64,000 nucleotides of DNA from Roridomyces roridus. Its lineage: Eukaryota > Basidiomycota > Agaricomycetes > Agaricales > Mycenaceae. The DNA lies in assembly GCA_029378245.1 (NCBI GenBank), contig JARKIF010000023.1:372001-436000 (forward strand), read 5' to 3'. The notes under the pieces were generated by a model. The model was not told where the DNA came from. It saw only the letters and a program-made list of their open reading frames with translations, and did not search any database. How positions within the stretch are numbered: the first letter of the stretch is position 1; every line of letters begins with the position of its first letter. The position numbers were made by a program, and so were the translations under genes. Shown here one piece after another: positions 26,889-39,520 of the stretch.

Positions 26889-29388
26889 GGTACTAGTAGG
26901 AGAGGGAGCGCAGAGGTCAGTACATATGGACTGGGGTTGGCTGAGAGTGTGATTGCGGGGAAGTGATGGCCGCCGACCATATATACATACGGCAACAATA
27001 CGGCACTGATAGATTCATCGTCATGGAGTCAGACGCATACCCTGCAAGGGAAACGGCTTCACACCTCGTCACACTAGTCCCTTGTCAACAGCGGGCGTCG
27101 TCCGAGTGATAACCATCGCCGAGTTTCAAAGAGCGACCGTCTGGATGCGTCCTAGGTTGAAGTGAAATACGAGTCTACTGGAACAGTTTGAATGAACCGA
27201 CTCGACTAAAACACGGAGGCCTTGCCTCAATTTATCCAATTCTAGGGATATCAAGTTATGTGCGCATCATCGGACTGTGAAAATAGACGTAGATAGGAGG
27301 ATGCCATCTCTTGATCATCTCGGGGTTGCTTCCATATTGGGTCTGCTGATCAATCAAACACAGAAGTACCGATGCGTGATCGTCATGGTGATCCGCATGA
27401 AACGGCAGAGGCCTACATATGTACCATCTTTCGGAGATTATTGGAATATTTATGTCGGTTTTGTATCACTTTACCTGGGTTAGATCTGTGTTGGATGCAC
27501 AATCAGCGAGAAATCAAACACGAAATTGGAATAAAAAAAAGTGTACACGTACCAAACTCGTAGCCTTGGGCGCACTAGCCCACATATCCAATATTTATGT
27601 CCCCAGGAAAAGTCGTGCTCGAGGCCTCACCAGGGGCAAAGCCACCTTCAATCCAAGATATGGACCTGGTGGCATTGGTCTCGAACACATTTGACAGTAC
27701 TAGTAGCTCGCCATCAACAAGACCTGGAGCTAGTGGCGCCTTGTTCGTTGCATGCGTGAAATCTGGGTAGCCGAACGGAGCTGTGGAGGTCGGTTTGATG
27801 TGGGTACCCCGTAAGTACTGCTGCTTCCACGGTACCACTGCTGACCAGATGTAGTGGAGTCGCTGTAAATGAATTGGGTTTTCGCTGTAGCCTCCAAGGT
27901 CGGTGGTATAGGCGTGGGGTTGACGAATGGACGATCAAACTCGATCGACCTGCGGGTACTCGGCGGCGCCGTTCTCTTCCCGCGCGCGCTTGTTCGCATT
28001 ATCTTTTGGCATGGAGCGCGTCTCCGTGACATTCGTAGGATTTCGAAACCGTCTTGCCCAGCAGAGCTAGCTCATACAATGGATCCTGTTGAGGTAAAAG
28101 CAGTAGATATATTTCAAAATCGTGGCGAGGAAGTCAGAGTTGACGAACCAGTATAGCCCGGCTTTCTGGAGTCTGCAAGTCAAGCGATATTAAATAGTTG
28201 GATTGCGCATACGATTCCCATTCCATAACCTGCGCACTTCCTCAACGGCCGTCCGCGGTATTCATACGTTGTGGAAGTCCCGTACACTTCCCGATAAATA
28301 AAATTCAGGAGCTTCGCGAATTCGGCTGTGAACTTCGGGATCTACGGTGTGTTGAGACGAGAGCAGATTTGGCTTGAGAGTGTGGAAACACACAATAAGC
28401 GGCCGTCTTTTTTTGCGCCCATGTCCCGGCAACGTGTCTCCATGACCGAGCCGCTTTCGTGCATATCGCGAGAGATACTAGAGCCTAGCCAAGCCCATCG
28501 ATGACCCGCTCCCGTATCATCGGTATGAACGGGCGGTCATTCATGTACCATCGCGATTTTGGAATACTTGGAGCAAAACGTCCATATCCCGGTCGAGACA
28601 AAAGAATTCGGTGGGCAGATCTTGGATGCAGCAATGCAGAGGACGCAGAAATAAGTCGCCGATAAGGTGCACCGGCAGCAGCGCGGGAAAGGCACCGAAA
28701 TACGTGAAGAACAACTGATCAGTGAGGCCGAAATCGATGGGACCGAAGCAGCCGCCAAGGCCGTGGACGGAGACTCCCGGTAGTACAAAGAGGACAGATA
28801 GGTTGCATCACGGAAGATTCCGGGACGAGGTCAGATAGACACAGGCGGGAAGCAGCCAAAGACGATGATGGTGGTCGAATCAGAGAGTAACTCAGAGTTG
28901 ATATTGAAGCTTGACCACACAAGTGACAAAGCAAGGGGCATCGTGCTCGCGCATTCGTAACACGTGACATTCCTGCTTTCTCCCACTGACAATGGAAAAA
29001 AGTCTCCAAGACCCACGATGTCTCCGCATTGACCGAGCCAAGACCGAGCACCAGACTGCTTGCTGCACGCGAATGAATTACATCATGTCCAGAGCCTACA
29101 GCATCCTATCAGGTGCGCGGCCCACAGGCTTCTTTCAGTGCGCTTCTTCCTCCACCACGACAGATGGCTCGCGTGGTGTCTCATCCATAGACATTCTTTT
29201 CAATATAAGGAACCCCTCCTTTCTGCCACGAATGATATTCTCCCGCCCTCGAGGCTTCGGCCACGCCCGCCGTACATCCGAACGAGCAACTCGGTCTCAC
29301 CTTATCTGCGCCCTATTCCCAGGACCAGAAGGACGCTATCGGATACCCACGCTTCAAGGATCCCATCCGCATTCCTCTCCTAGTACGA
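26889..29388. other. 2.5 kb without a recognisable gene
   Basis: I find no recognisable protein. A minus-strand frame near 28550-28800 stays open (VSVHGLGGCFGPIDFGLTDQ then FFTYFGAFPALLPVHLIGDL) and could be a gene remnant, but I cannot name it. Another minus piece at 27730-28032 is basic and low complexity. The last 300 bp should carry the permease promoter. Confidence 0.35.
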
Positions 29389-31372
29389 ATGGACGACGAG
29401 AAGAAACAACTCGGCGACGTCGAGGAAAACGCAACCACCGTCACGACGCGCGAGGCACGAGTCAACGCCAGCGGACACGTCGATAAGCTGGATAGGCAGT
29501 ATGGGTTGCTGAGCATATGTGGGACGGCGTTGACGATAGGTGAGCTCTTGTCTGCGTACAGCGTCCTTCGTGCTGAGTAGTGAACAACCAAGACAACGCA
29601 TGGGTCGCGTTGGGGGGGACCATCACCATCACCGTGGCCAACGGCGGTGCCCCTGGAATCATCTACGAATTTCTCGCCGCGTGCGTGTACTATGGGTTCC
29701 TGGCAGCGAGCATTGCCGAGCTCGCGAGCTCCATACCAAGCGCAGGTGGAGTTTATCATTGGGCCACAGTGACCGGGGGGAAATACGGACGGGCGCTCGG
29801 ATTCTTCACGGGTGAGTCCCAAGTCCTTCCTCTTGGCCGCATTTCGGAGGACTAACCGCCAACAGGTTTGATCAACTACTATGGCTGGCAAGTCGGCTTT
29901 TCCGCCATACTGTACATCCCTGCAAACGTGATCATCCAGATGTGGGTGGTTTTCCATCCCGAGTTTGTTGTACAGGTACAGTTTCTGCTTTCTGTCATTC
30001 TCTTTTCCGTTCACACTGTACAGACGTGGCACGTATATATCGTCCTGGTTCTCCTCAACTGGCTCTGTTGTCTATTCGTCATCTTCTTCAATCGATTCAT
30101 CCCAATGATCCAGAAGATCGGGGTATTCGTTGTGGTCGCCGGGGGTTTGGTGACCGTCATCGTGCGTGCGTCGTAGGAATCCCACTCTTCATCGACTGAC
30201 CAACGCGCGCAGGTCCTTGCAGCATCCAGATCGCACGCCTCCGCGTCCTTCGTCTTCACCGATTGGCAGAATTCGACGGGTTGGTCGGGCGGTGTCGCAT
30301 TCCTCACGGGATTGCTGAATGGCGCCTTTGCGATCGGTACGCCCGACGCGGTGACGCATATTGCTGAAGAGTTGCCACACCCGAGGAGGGATCTACCCCG
30401 TGCTATTGCGGTGCAGATCAGTCTCGGGGCGTTCAGTACGTGGTCCTGCGGTCCAGGTTGATATGATGTAAATAACGACGTCCCGTCATTCAGCTGGACT
30501 CATCTACGCCGTCGCGCTCATGTTCGCCATCACCGACCTCGATGCGGTCCTTGATTCCAACGGGTCGTTCCCTCTCGCTGTCGTTTATTCCCAAGCTACA
30601 GGCAACAAGGCTGGGACTTTTGGACTGTTGTTGATCGTGCTCCTCTCGATATTAGGCTGCTGTATAGGGAATTATGTTACCGTGAGTCTCTCAGTTTCCG
30701 TGTTCAAGATTGATGTGTCAAATTGACCACTGGCAGTTGGGTCGTACTTGGTGGGCCCTCGCACGCGACGACGTCACTCCCTTTTCTGGATTCTTCAGCC
30801 AAGCATCGGAACGCCTGAGCTGTCCCGTCCCAGCGACTTTATTCTGCGGTGCGCACATGCGTCTCTTGTTTATTCGCGCAATGAATCTCGATCCCAGCGG
30901 TCCTCTCAACCGGCTTCGCGGCCATCCAACTCGGCAGCGACACCGCTTTTGCCGACCTCACAGGCACCTTTGTCATCCTCACCACGACGTCGTACGCACT
31001 TGCTATCTTGCCGCACCTGCTTTCCGGGCGCAAAAACGTGCCGAGAGGGCCGTTTTGGATGCCCGGCTGGATTGGGTTTGCGGTGAACGCCATCTCGGTG
31101 CTTCTTGTCGTTTTTACGAATGTGATGTTTTGTTTTCCGTATGTACTCCCTGCGGAGAAGGAGGTGCGTTCCATTTTATCTGTGATCTGCATTACCACTC
31201 TGAACTGGTTTTACCACCGGTATAGACGATGAACTACAGCTCGGTCATACTTGTCGGATTCGTTGTCCTGACAGCGTTCTGGTGGGTTGTGCATGGGAGG
31301 AAGAACTATCGGGGTCCGCGACTTCCTCATGTAGAGGCGGGTAGACATGTCAAGGTGGAGGATGAAATCTAG
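29389..31372 (+). CDS. APC-superfamily amino acid/choline-type permease
   Basis: About nine exons encode some 500 residues. The start MDDEKKQLGDVEENATTVTT is a cytoplasmic tail ending in HVDKLDRQYGLLSICGTALT. The first helices carry TITVANGGAPGIIYEF and the conserved IAELASSIPSAGGVYHWATV, followed by RALGFFTGLINYYGWQVGFS, then TGLLNGAFAIGTPDAVTHIA with AEELPHPRRDLPRAI, and SRTWWALARDD-like RTWWALARDDVTPFSGFFS. The SAGGVYHW and ARD.TPFS motifs are typical of fungal GABA/choline/amino-acid permeases of the APC superfamily, which carry substrate with protons across the plasma or organelle membrane. The exact substrate cannot be read from sequence. The last exon ends KNYRGPRLPHVEAG...VEDEI. The start is supported by continuity with the first helix. 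Confidence 0.88.
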
Positions 31373-31639
31373 TATGCCCAATGCCTCATGATCAGTCTCC
31401 CATAAAGTATGATTCGAAATTCTGATTCAGGCAGTATCACGGATTTTCTGGTCGAACATCCACTTCGATCCATACGATCCCTGGCCCGAGTCGCAGCGCT
31501 GGCACCCGCAGCTCACTCCCCCAGTTGTGTTCACAGCTTTACGTGGATTGGTTCAGTTTTGAATCCCCGGATTGACTTGTCACGACACCTCCATGACCAC
31601 AAATTCGCGCTCTCCATGAAGGACAGTCTTATGCGTGCA

Positions 31640-32285
31640 GAAGATGGGGGAGAAGGACGGGTAGAGTTATCGCTAGGTCCTCTGCCTGATCATCGCACGC
31701 AAATTCGAAGAGCTCGAGATGAGGCGTGTTCTGCAAAATCCCCAGACATACGTGAATCTCCAGTTGGAAGCCGCGGAGAATTGTGACCTGGTTCCAGGGC
31801 AAGGACGATCCAATCGACGCGCCGGGCGAATGTAGAGTTCCTGAATGATTTCTCTCAAAGCTGCGGGGCATCGAGTAACGTCGTACTGGCTCGACTCTCG
31901 AGAAGGATATTTCAGTGAGGTAGGGGAACGATTCTGGCCATCCGATGGAAATGGAATTGTAGTCAATGGGAGTAAAGAGATTCAAATCTCGCAATTGTCA
32001 CAGCGAGCAGACCCTCGCGAGAACCATTACTGGGATACCAGGACGTGTATTGCACGAAGATTTCGGCAGTAACTTCGCTCGGCAGCGTGAGGACTATACC
32101 ACAGCAGCGAGTTTTCCGACAACGTTCTCGCGCTATGCTTGAAGACGAACGAGTTGTAATCCAGCCATCTGCATATTGATATCGACGAGGTAGACTGCCA
32201 GTGAAGGTCTCGTGAGAGAGGGATGGGCACAGCCACTCCAAAAATGGGAAGCACAAAGTGAAGACACAAAGTGCGATTCAAAGAC
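31640..32285 (-). pseudogene. F-box protein fragment, decayed
   Basis: On the minus strand the F-box core VLTLPSEVTAEIFVQYTSWY is preceded by a degenerate helix. In another frame after a stop come WPESFPYLTEISFSRVEPV, LPWNQVTILRGFQLEIHVCL and GILQNTPHLELFEFACD, the LRR-like blocks usual after a basidiomycete F-box. Several stops and frame changes separate the parts, the region between F-box and LRRs is shortened, and no C-terminal part follows. I read it as an inactive fragment. It lies downstream of, and opposite to, the permease. Confidence 0.65.
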
Positions 32286-34409
32286 TACTGGCACACCGAG
32301 GCGCCCTAAGCGACTCGGAAACACACGGGACCACACGCGGAAACTGTCCGCCCCCCCTACCAATCGACTGCACTGTTACATCCGACGACCCAATCCCACC
32401 GGCCTGTTAGTGGGGCAGTGCCTGGGGCACGCCGCGCAGCAAGGGCTGCATGTAAATGGGTACGACCATTCTCTCGACCATCCTTGTTATGCGGTCCCTG
32501 ACGGCCCGACGAAGAATCCGACAATCATGAAAAAGTCGGAGGCCGGCGCGGGACGGATAACGATAGCGCATGGATGAGGAGAAGCATCGTCCGAGGAGGG
32601 AAGGGCCGGAGTGCAGCTCATACCCCTCCTCCTCTGGGCCCTCCATGTCTCCGGCCAAGATGCGTCGTAGCGAATGGTAGGGTAGGGCGTGCACTGCTGC
32701 GAGGTCTTGGGGGGTCTGCATTGGGAGCGCTGCGGTGGCATGCGGGGCAATAGGGAGATGGCGACGGAGAGGAAGAGAAGTACCCAAGGGAAGGTCCCCG
32801 CACTGCTCTCCGGAAGCTCTATGACGCGGCCCTCGGTGGCATCGTCGCGGATAAGGGAGACGAGGAGGAGGAGGAGGGACAGCGCCCGGTCCTCCTTTGG
32901 GCTACAGACGCTCCCAAGCCGGTAGAGTCATCTGCACCCATCCAAAAGATGTGTATGGAGCCTGGAGCGAGGAATCAAGGCTGGTGTGCTGACCGGCACT
33001 CGAAAAAAGGCGGGTCGTATACTGAGAACAGGGTCAGAAGGGCTGAGGAGGAAGTTCTGGCGGATACGTACGAGTAAGGCGGAGCAGCGCAACAAGTTAC
33101 AGCTCCCAGATCTCCTTGTCTGGGCTCGTCGGGAGATGGATGAAGCGAGAATGCCCATGCGTGTGGCACACCACCACAGAAGTCCGTCTTCAGGCGAATC
33201 AGTGCGAGCTGGATCGCCATGAGCACAAAGTGCTCGTCGTCGTTACGGAGGGAGGGAGCTGGGTGACGAGGGAGATGGAGGCAGGGGTAAAGACTATAGT
33301 GGCAGGTCCACGCGAGCGCTGCGTCTCCCAATGTGCTGGTATCCTGGCTGGGCAGCAAACGAGTCCAATGCGCGCTCGACGAAAATCAGATCGCAGACTG
33401 AAGAAAAGGGTCAGATGGGATGAAGATGCCAGCGGTGGCGGAGGCGCACGAAAACGAAGAGGCCCGAGTAACGCTCCACCGAGTCACAACTCCATCTCCT
33501 CGTCATCCGTCCAGCTGACGGTGAAGCTATACCACCGGGCGGTGGTCAGGAACTGAAGGGGGTTAAGGCTCATGAGGAGCATCGTGTCCATCGAGGAGGT
33601 TTAGGGCATCGCAGCGGCCGTGAAAGTCCGTCTTCGCGCAGATCAGCGTGTGTCGGATGACGGAAGGAGAAAAGAGGGTCCGTACCTTGTCAATGGCTAA
33701 CGACCTGTCCGTGAGGAGGTTAAACAATAGAATGGATCGGGCGCAGCGAGAGAAAAGTGTATTGCAAAGGCGGAGAGCGAGCAAGAGCTCTGCAAAGTTG
33801 GTCCGATCAGTGATGTCATCACAAACTTGTTTCCTCCGTCCATGTCGATTCCCAAACGCGCAGGCGCTCTCAGTAGATCTCAGTACACAAATCGCGAACG
33901 AAATAGCGCCCACTAGTGCCGCATACACATGTTCTGTCACGACTCCCCCGTCTTGCCACCGCCGAGATCGGAACGGTGCGCTCTCTCAGGCTCTGCGCTG
34001 GATACCCATCCGTCGACTACCTCCGGTGCGTTTGGGTCACTGGGTGAGCGTCCTCTGGTCTTGGCCCTAACGTGGTTCTAAGAAGACGATAGCATCAAGT
34101 TCTTGCGCTCACTCGGGCATGCGGAATCCTTTCCCATCTTCACGCTCGAGGCCTGTTGGGCTAACGCGGTTGGCGCTACACTGGTAAGATGCATGGCGAA
34201 TGAAGCCCGACGTGGACGGTCGTGCTTCTCGCAAGTTCTCGCAGTGGCCTGCGTCCATTTCAAATTTATCTCGTAACATGAACATGACTCACCGCGCTCG
34301 TCGACAATCAAAATTTCAGAGTTCTTCCTCCCCAAAAGGACCTCCGCCGAGCGTATCAGCGACCTAGGCACCAACACAAAAGCGCAGTTCGCTTCGTCTT
34401 CTGCATTGA
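32286..34409. other. 2.1 kb of unclear, perhaps eroded, coding sequence
   Basis: Minus-strand pieces such as LALIRLKTDFCGGVPHAWAF (about 33190) and TLICAKTDFHGRCDALNLLD (about 33610) resemble each other, and their DNA shares AAGTCCGTCTTC, which hints at two copies of one decayed unit. No known domain is visible and frames are interrupted. The end next to 34410 should hold the promoter of the STAND gene. Confidence 0.3.
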
Positions 34410-37400
34410 ATGGCGCCCCCAAAGTTTGCCGAAATTCCCCTCAAAGATACCATAGCCTCGCTCAACGTTGGCTTGGCTCTGTTGAACGACCTCCACGACG
34501 CCTTCGGCAGCCCCTTCGTCTTGGCGATATCCAATACGGTCTCTTCCTTGATCGTCGCTGTCCAGGTACATTTATTCTCCAGATTGCACGCTACTCCATA
34601 TCTGACTGGGCGTCATAATCCAGAATGTGAAGAGGAACAAAGACGAATGTGTGAACCTTCTGGAGGCCGTCTACGCGCCAATATATGCCATCGCCAAATT
34701 GCATCTCACTGCGGACACGCCGGGGACACTCCCGCCTCTGATTTTGCGCAAGATGGGTAAATTCGTCGAGTAAGCTCTCCCTTACACCTTACCTTTATTT
34801 AGCATTTTGACTGACGATTGCGTCCAAAGGACTCTTCACAAGATCCACACCTTTGTGGAGTTGCAACAAAGTGGCAATACGATCAAGCAGTTCTTCCGAC
34901 AGATGGAGGTCAATGCGATGCTCAGTCAGTGTCGTGAGGGACTGCAGGATGCCATCCAAGCGTTTCAGGTATGTGGCGCTTCTTCATTTCCAAGACATTA
35001 CACAGTGCGATTCAGATTGACATGGATGCAACGTCGCTGGCGAGCTCCATTGAGATGCACGAAAAAATGCAGGCGATGCATCAAGAATTGCTCGTTTTGA
35101 TTGCGTCTGTGTCGGATGGGGGCGAGACCGAGACGTCCTCGATTGTGAGTGTTTTCGTCGAGATCGCCATGGCTGTTGATCGCTTCGTCTAGACCTACCC
35201 AAGGGGAAATTTGTCGCAAAATAGGTATGACGCAGCCCCAATGCCCATACCTCATTTCATCCGATCTCTAGTTCCAATTCCTTCTCGCTGTTGCCCTCCG
35301 AGCCAAAAATCTTCCACGGGCGTGACGCGGAGCTGGATAGCATCGTGAAAATTCTATCTGAAGACTCTGCCCGTGTAATCATCCTCGGAGCGGGCGGTAT
35401 GGGCAAAACCAGTCTTGCACGCGCTGCTCTCCATCATCGGGACGTTGTCGACAAGTACCAATCTGCGCGGATTTTCGTGTCATGCGACTCTGCTGCAAAC
35501 AGTGTTGACCTGGCTGCGCTCCTTGGTGCGCATCTCGGACTGCGACCGGGGAAAGACCTCACCAAGATGGTCGTCCAACATTTCACTCGAGGGCCGCCGA
35601 CGCTACTGGTCTTAGACAATCTCGAAACGCCCTGGGAACCGCTCGAAACTCGGAGTGGGATCGAAGAATTTCTGTCCCTTCTGGCAGGCGTTGGCCATCT
35701 CGGGCTGTTGGTACGTAGGTTGCATTCAAAAAACGCTCTCTCGTCATGTCTCTTAGGTGACCATGCGGGGAGCGGAACGACCAGCCAAAACTAGCTGGAG
35801 TCGTCCCTTTCTGGCTCCTCTGCGGCCTCTTTCCGGCTCTGCCGCACGAGACATATTCAAAGACATCGCCGACGATATGCATAACCCCGAGGATGTCGAC
35901 CGTCTTCTCGATCTCACCGACAACGTCCCTCTGGTCGTAGACCTGATGGCGCATCTGGTCGACTACGAAGGGTGCCACAACGTCCTGAATCGCTGGGACG
36001 CCGAAAAGACGTCCATATTGTCTCAAGGCTACGATCAACGCTCGAATCTCGACGTCTCCATCCGCATCTCTCTCTCGAGTCCCAGGATGACAGCCTGGCC
36101 GGGAGCCATTGATTTACTTTCTCTTTTGTCGATGCTCCCGGACGGGCTGTCGAACACGGAACTTCTCCGAGCCGCGCTCCCGATCTCCGATCCGCTTGGT
36201 TGCAAGACTGCCTTGCTAGCGACGTCCCTGGCGTATATCGACGAGAAGAAACGGTTGAAATCACTCGTCCCAATCCGCGAATACATGCTTCAATTCCACC
36301 CTCCCTCCGCCGCCACGCTCATCGCCCCGATTCGCAAATACCTCTTCTTGTTGCTCGAGTTGCATCTCAACAGGATGATGGCGCACACTGCGGATCCGAT
36401 CATCTCGAATTTCGGGAACCTGCATAGTATACTGCGCGATGGGCTGCAGCCTGGCAAGGCGGAGCTCGCGGAAAGTATCAAGTCGACGATTTTGCTGAGC
36501 CGGTTCAGCCGGTTCAGTGGGCACGGAAGATCCAAACTCATGGATCTCGTTGGCGCGGTTCTGCGCAAGGAACTCGAGCCGGACTATGAGCTTGAGGTGG
36601 AGTATATTACGGAGACCTTTGCGTCTCACTCGCACCATCCTGTCGAGAACCCGGAACAACTCATCGCCACGGCGACTTCTCACCTTGCGAATGTGCAGGA
36701 TCCGGCGGTGGCATGTCAGTTTTTCCTGTGCATCTTTGAATAGTTACTCACGCCCGTTGGCAGTCCGGTTCTACTTCGGCCTCGCCGGGTATCAGACGGC
36801 ACAAATGAAAGACCGCGCGACGATTATGAAGTACGGAGACAAAGCTCTCGAGGCTGCACAAGACGTCAACGCCCGCAAGGCCAAAATCCTGAGCGTCCTC
36901 GCTCAAGTTGACTATCAATTCGGAGACTATGCCAGCGGCGCGGCGCGCGCCCACCTGGGGGCACGATACGCCACACTGGCGGGTGATCCCTTCATGGAGG
37001 GCGGAGTGCTGCAATCTGAAGCCATGTGCTGCACCGCTCTGGGCGATTTCAAGAGTGCCGTCGTCCAACTAGAGAAATCCATCAGGTTAATGGGGTTGTG
37101 CGGGGTGCCGAGCGGGGTGGATAGTTCGTCTGGCTCGTTGGCCGAGGTGCACATCCAGAAATCCGAGTACGCGCAGGCAAGGAGCATTCACGAGAAGATG
37201 CTGCAAGATAATAGCTCGCACCAGGATTCGTACGGCTATGGGTTCGCGTGTCTCAATTTGGCGGAGATTGATGTGTGCATTGGCGCGTATGCCGAGGCGC
37301 GCAGTAATCTTGCCAAGGCGGCACGGATCTTCGGGGCAGCGCGGCATACTACCCATCTTGCGTACTGCCGTATGATTGGAGCGGATTTGGAACTTAAGGA

Positions 37401-37878
37401 AGGGCATACACTCCTTGCAAAGGAACAATTCCTAGACTGTTTGCACTCGACGTGGGGCAAGGACCACCAGGTTGTTTCGTTCTGCTTGGAACGCCTCGGC
37501 GACGCTCGGCAGTGGAATTCGACATCGGCGTTCGACTGGGCTTTCCCGTGGGCTATCATGTTCCTCATCTTTTCTCGCAAGACGCAGGAAAAGCTGGCTA
37601 CGTACAAAGCGTTGCGTGTGCTCGGGGATTTCTTTTTGCACGATGGCGATGATGGGACTGCTGAGGCGCTCTTTGGGCTTGCGTTGGATGGATTCACTTA
37701 TATGGACGTCCATCGGGGTAGGGGCGATTGTATGTTGCGGTTGGGCGATCTCGCGAAAGGGAGGGGGAATCTGGATGGAGCGAGGATGTGGTGGCAACAG
37801 GCGCGACCACTGTTCGAGTTGTCGATGCAACGCCGCAGTCTGGATAGCGTGGACGAGCGGTTCATCAAGCGTAGTTGA
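34410..37878 (+). CDS. NLR-like STAND protein: helical N-domain, NB-ARC, TPRs
   Basis: About eight exons encode roughly 1,040 residues. The first 200 (MAPPKFAEIPLKDTIASLNV ... GNTIKQFFRQMEVNAMLSQC) form a four-helix-like domain with the look of MLKL/HeLo-type bundles. After YPRGNLSQ comes IFHGRDAELDSIVKIL, then the Walker A motif GAGGMGKTSLARAALHHRD and the Walker B line TLLVLDNLETPWEP. Helical and winged-helix segments follow (LSMLPDGLSNTELLRAALPI). From about residue 690 the C-terminus has tetratricopeptide-like repeats (KYGDKALEAAQDVNARKAKI; ARSNLAKAARIFG; GDDGTAEALFGLALDGF). STAND proteins of this layout act as NTP-driven switches, in fungi often in self/non-self or cell-death responses. 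The ligand here is unknown. All exon joins keep frame and no defect is seen. Confidence 0.85.
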
Positions 37879-39456
37879 ATTACCGAAAAGGTGTCGCAAA
37901 TTTATATCGAACGTCCTTGCGAACCATGCAGCAGGGCCATCCTCTGACTTTCAAAAAGTCTGTTCTCAATGTCCAGTTCTACTGATCTAACCTAAATTGA
38001 GTATTTACGCTGCGATGCATGCAGGATTCAGACCGCAGTGTAGATGGCGTTGGCGAGCGATCGATCAAGAGCTCTGAAATACAACGTATGAGCATCGATT
38101 GCACAAGAACCGTGTCTGAATCATTTTAGGGTGTCTCGAGTGCTTGCTTTGCGGACGCTGAAACGCGAATCCTTATAAGAAGTTTGGCAGCGACAATTTT
38201 ATAATTTACAACTTCCTTCTTTCAAGTTTCCGCAAGCAGGACTCCCAACAGCGCTGACTTCCCGAGCCAGCAAAGCGACCTCGTTTTCCCTTCCCATATT
38301 CGGTCCTCGGAGCTCCAAACCGGGTAGAAGTTTGGTAGAAGTTTCCATGTCTCGGATTGAACTTTGAACTAATGTACGAACGAGACATCCTGTGTGGCAG
38401 GGGCTTCCGCCCCGCCCCTGTGGCGGTGTCCTCGGTGTGGTCTAGTTATACTTTATGTGTGTATGTATGTACAGATCATGCCCGCTTCTTCCTGCATCCG
38501 CGCAGGCTTTCTGCCTTCGCGGTCGCTGCCGCCGCCTACGCTTGGCCCACTCCCGCCTGCGACTCCACCTGTTCTTGAACTCATTGGATACTCGCGCCTG
38601 TCCCCATTACCACTCCTGGCTATACTTTTCTCTCTTTAGCACACCGACGATCAGGGAGCAATAATCAAACTCCGCTTGAACTCCGCCTTACATTTCTTTC
38701 CGCCACCGTGGCCGTCGGGGTAACCTCGCGCTCCCCGGGTTTGGATGGGCGTGGGTGATACTGATGACTTTTTGTGGCGTGGCTTGTTCTCTTGGACTAT
38801 TTTTGATTTACTGGATCGGGTACTTTGCAGAGCCATGTTACCGGTTCTTCCTTGTTTCATACAGGTGGATCTGCCATTGCTGGTCTTCATCCTGGGTTCT
38901 TGATTTTTCCCGCTCCGCGGCCTGCCCACTGCCATTCGAGCCCATGCTGTATGCCTTCATCAAGTATGTAAGTACGTCTTCTTCTGGAATCTGCTATATG
39001 GTTCAGCTTTGACTTGCTTCCCTCGCCACAGCCTTGACTGCACCAGTCATCTTTGCATCGCCTCTCGATTCAAAACATTGAGGTAAAGTCCCAGGCCCAG
39101 GCACTTAGGGTCGCACAGACACATCCATTCTTATCGGACTCACCTCTGCGGCCGCCGGCGCGACGTCGACAAGTCGTATGCTCCAGACGACTCGGTCGGG
39201 ACTTGGGGCCGTCGTCTGCGGTGGCGCTGGTGGCAAAAATCAACAGGTGGATGGCAATCGTTCTTCAACATAGGGCTAACAGTTAATTGTACCCTTTCTC
39301 TGTTCGCTTCGCAGGAAAGGAGGCGGAAACGGCGTTGAATCTTCCAATCCCTGCTTGTACGTAACGGTAAGCGCGCGGCAACGGTGGTGCATATGCGCCG
39401 TCAGAAGTAGGCGCCACCGTCGGCGCCGATTGCGCGGGCTTCCCAGGACTTGCTTG
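37879..39456. other. 1.6 kb intergenic region, no gene recognised
   Basis: There are short frames only, with T-rich and C-rich tracts and a GTATGTATGTACAG run near 38462. A frame at 38755-39012 encodes a hydrophobic Trp/Tyr/Cys-rich string without family likeness. Nothing here is strong enough to call. Confidence 0.4.
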
Positions 39457-39468
39457 GTATATAAGGAG
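39457..39468 (+). promoter_or_regulatory. TATA box of DUF2235 gene
   Basis: GGTATATAAGGA lies 55-60 bp before the ATG at 39521, after a GC-rich stretch. The spacing fits a core promoter for the hydrolase gene. Confidence 0.55.
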
Positions 39469-39520
39469 ACTTGTGCGTCCCTCCGTCGGCTACCTTGAAA
39501 CCTACTTACCTCCCCTCCTC

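Noticed and set aside
34078..34422. Minus-strand gene overlapping the start of the STAND gene
   Set aside because: The frame has no protein-family character and overlaps the well-supported first exon on the other strand.
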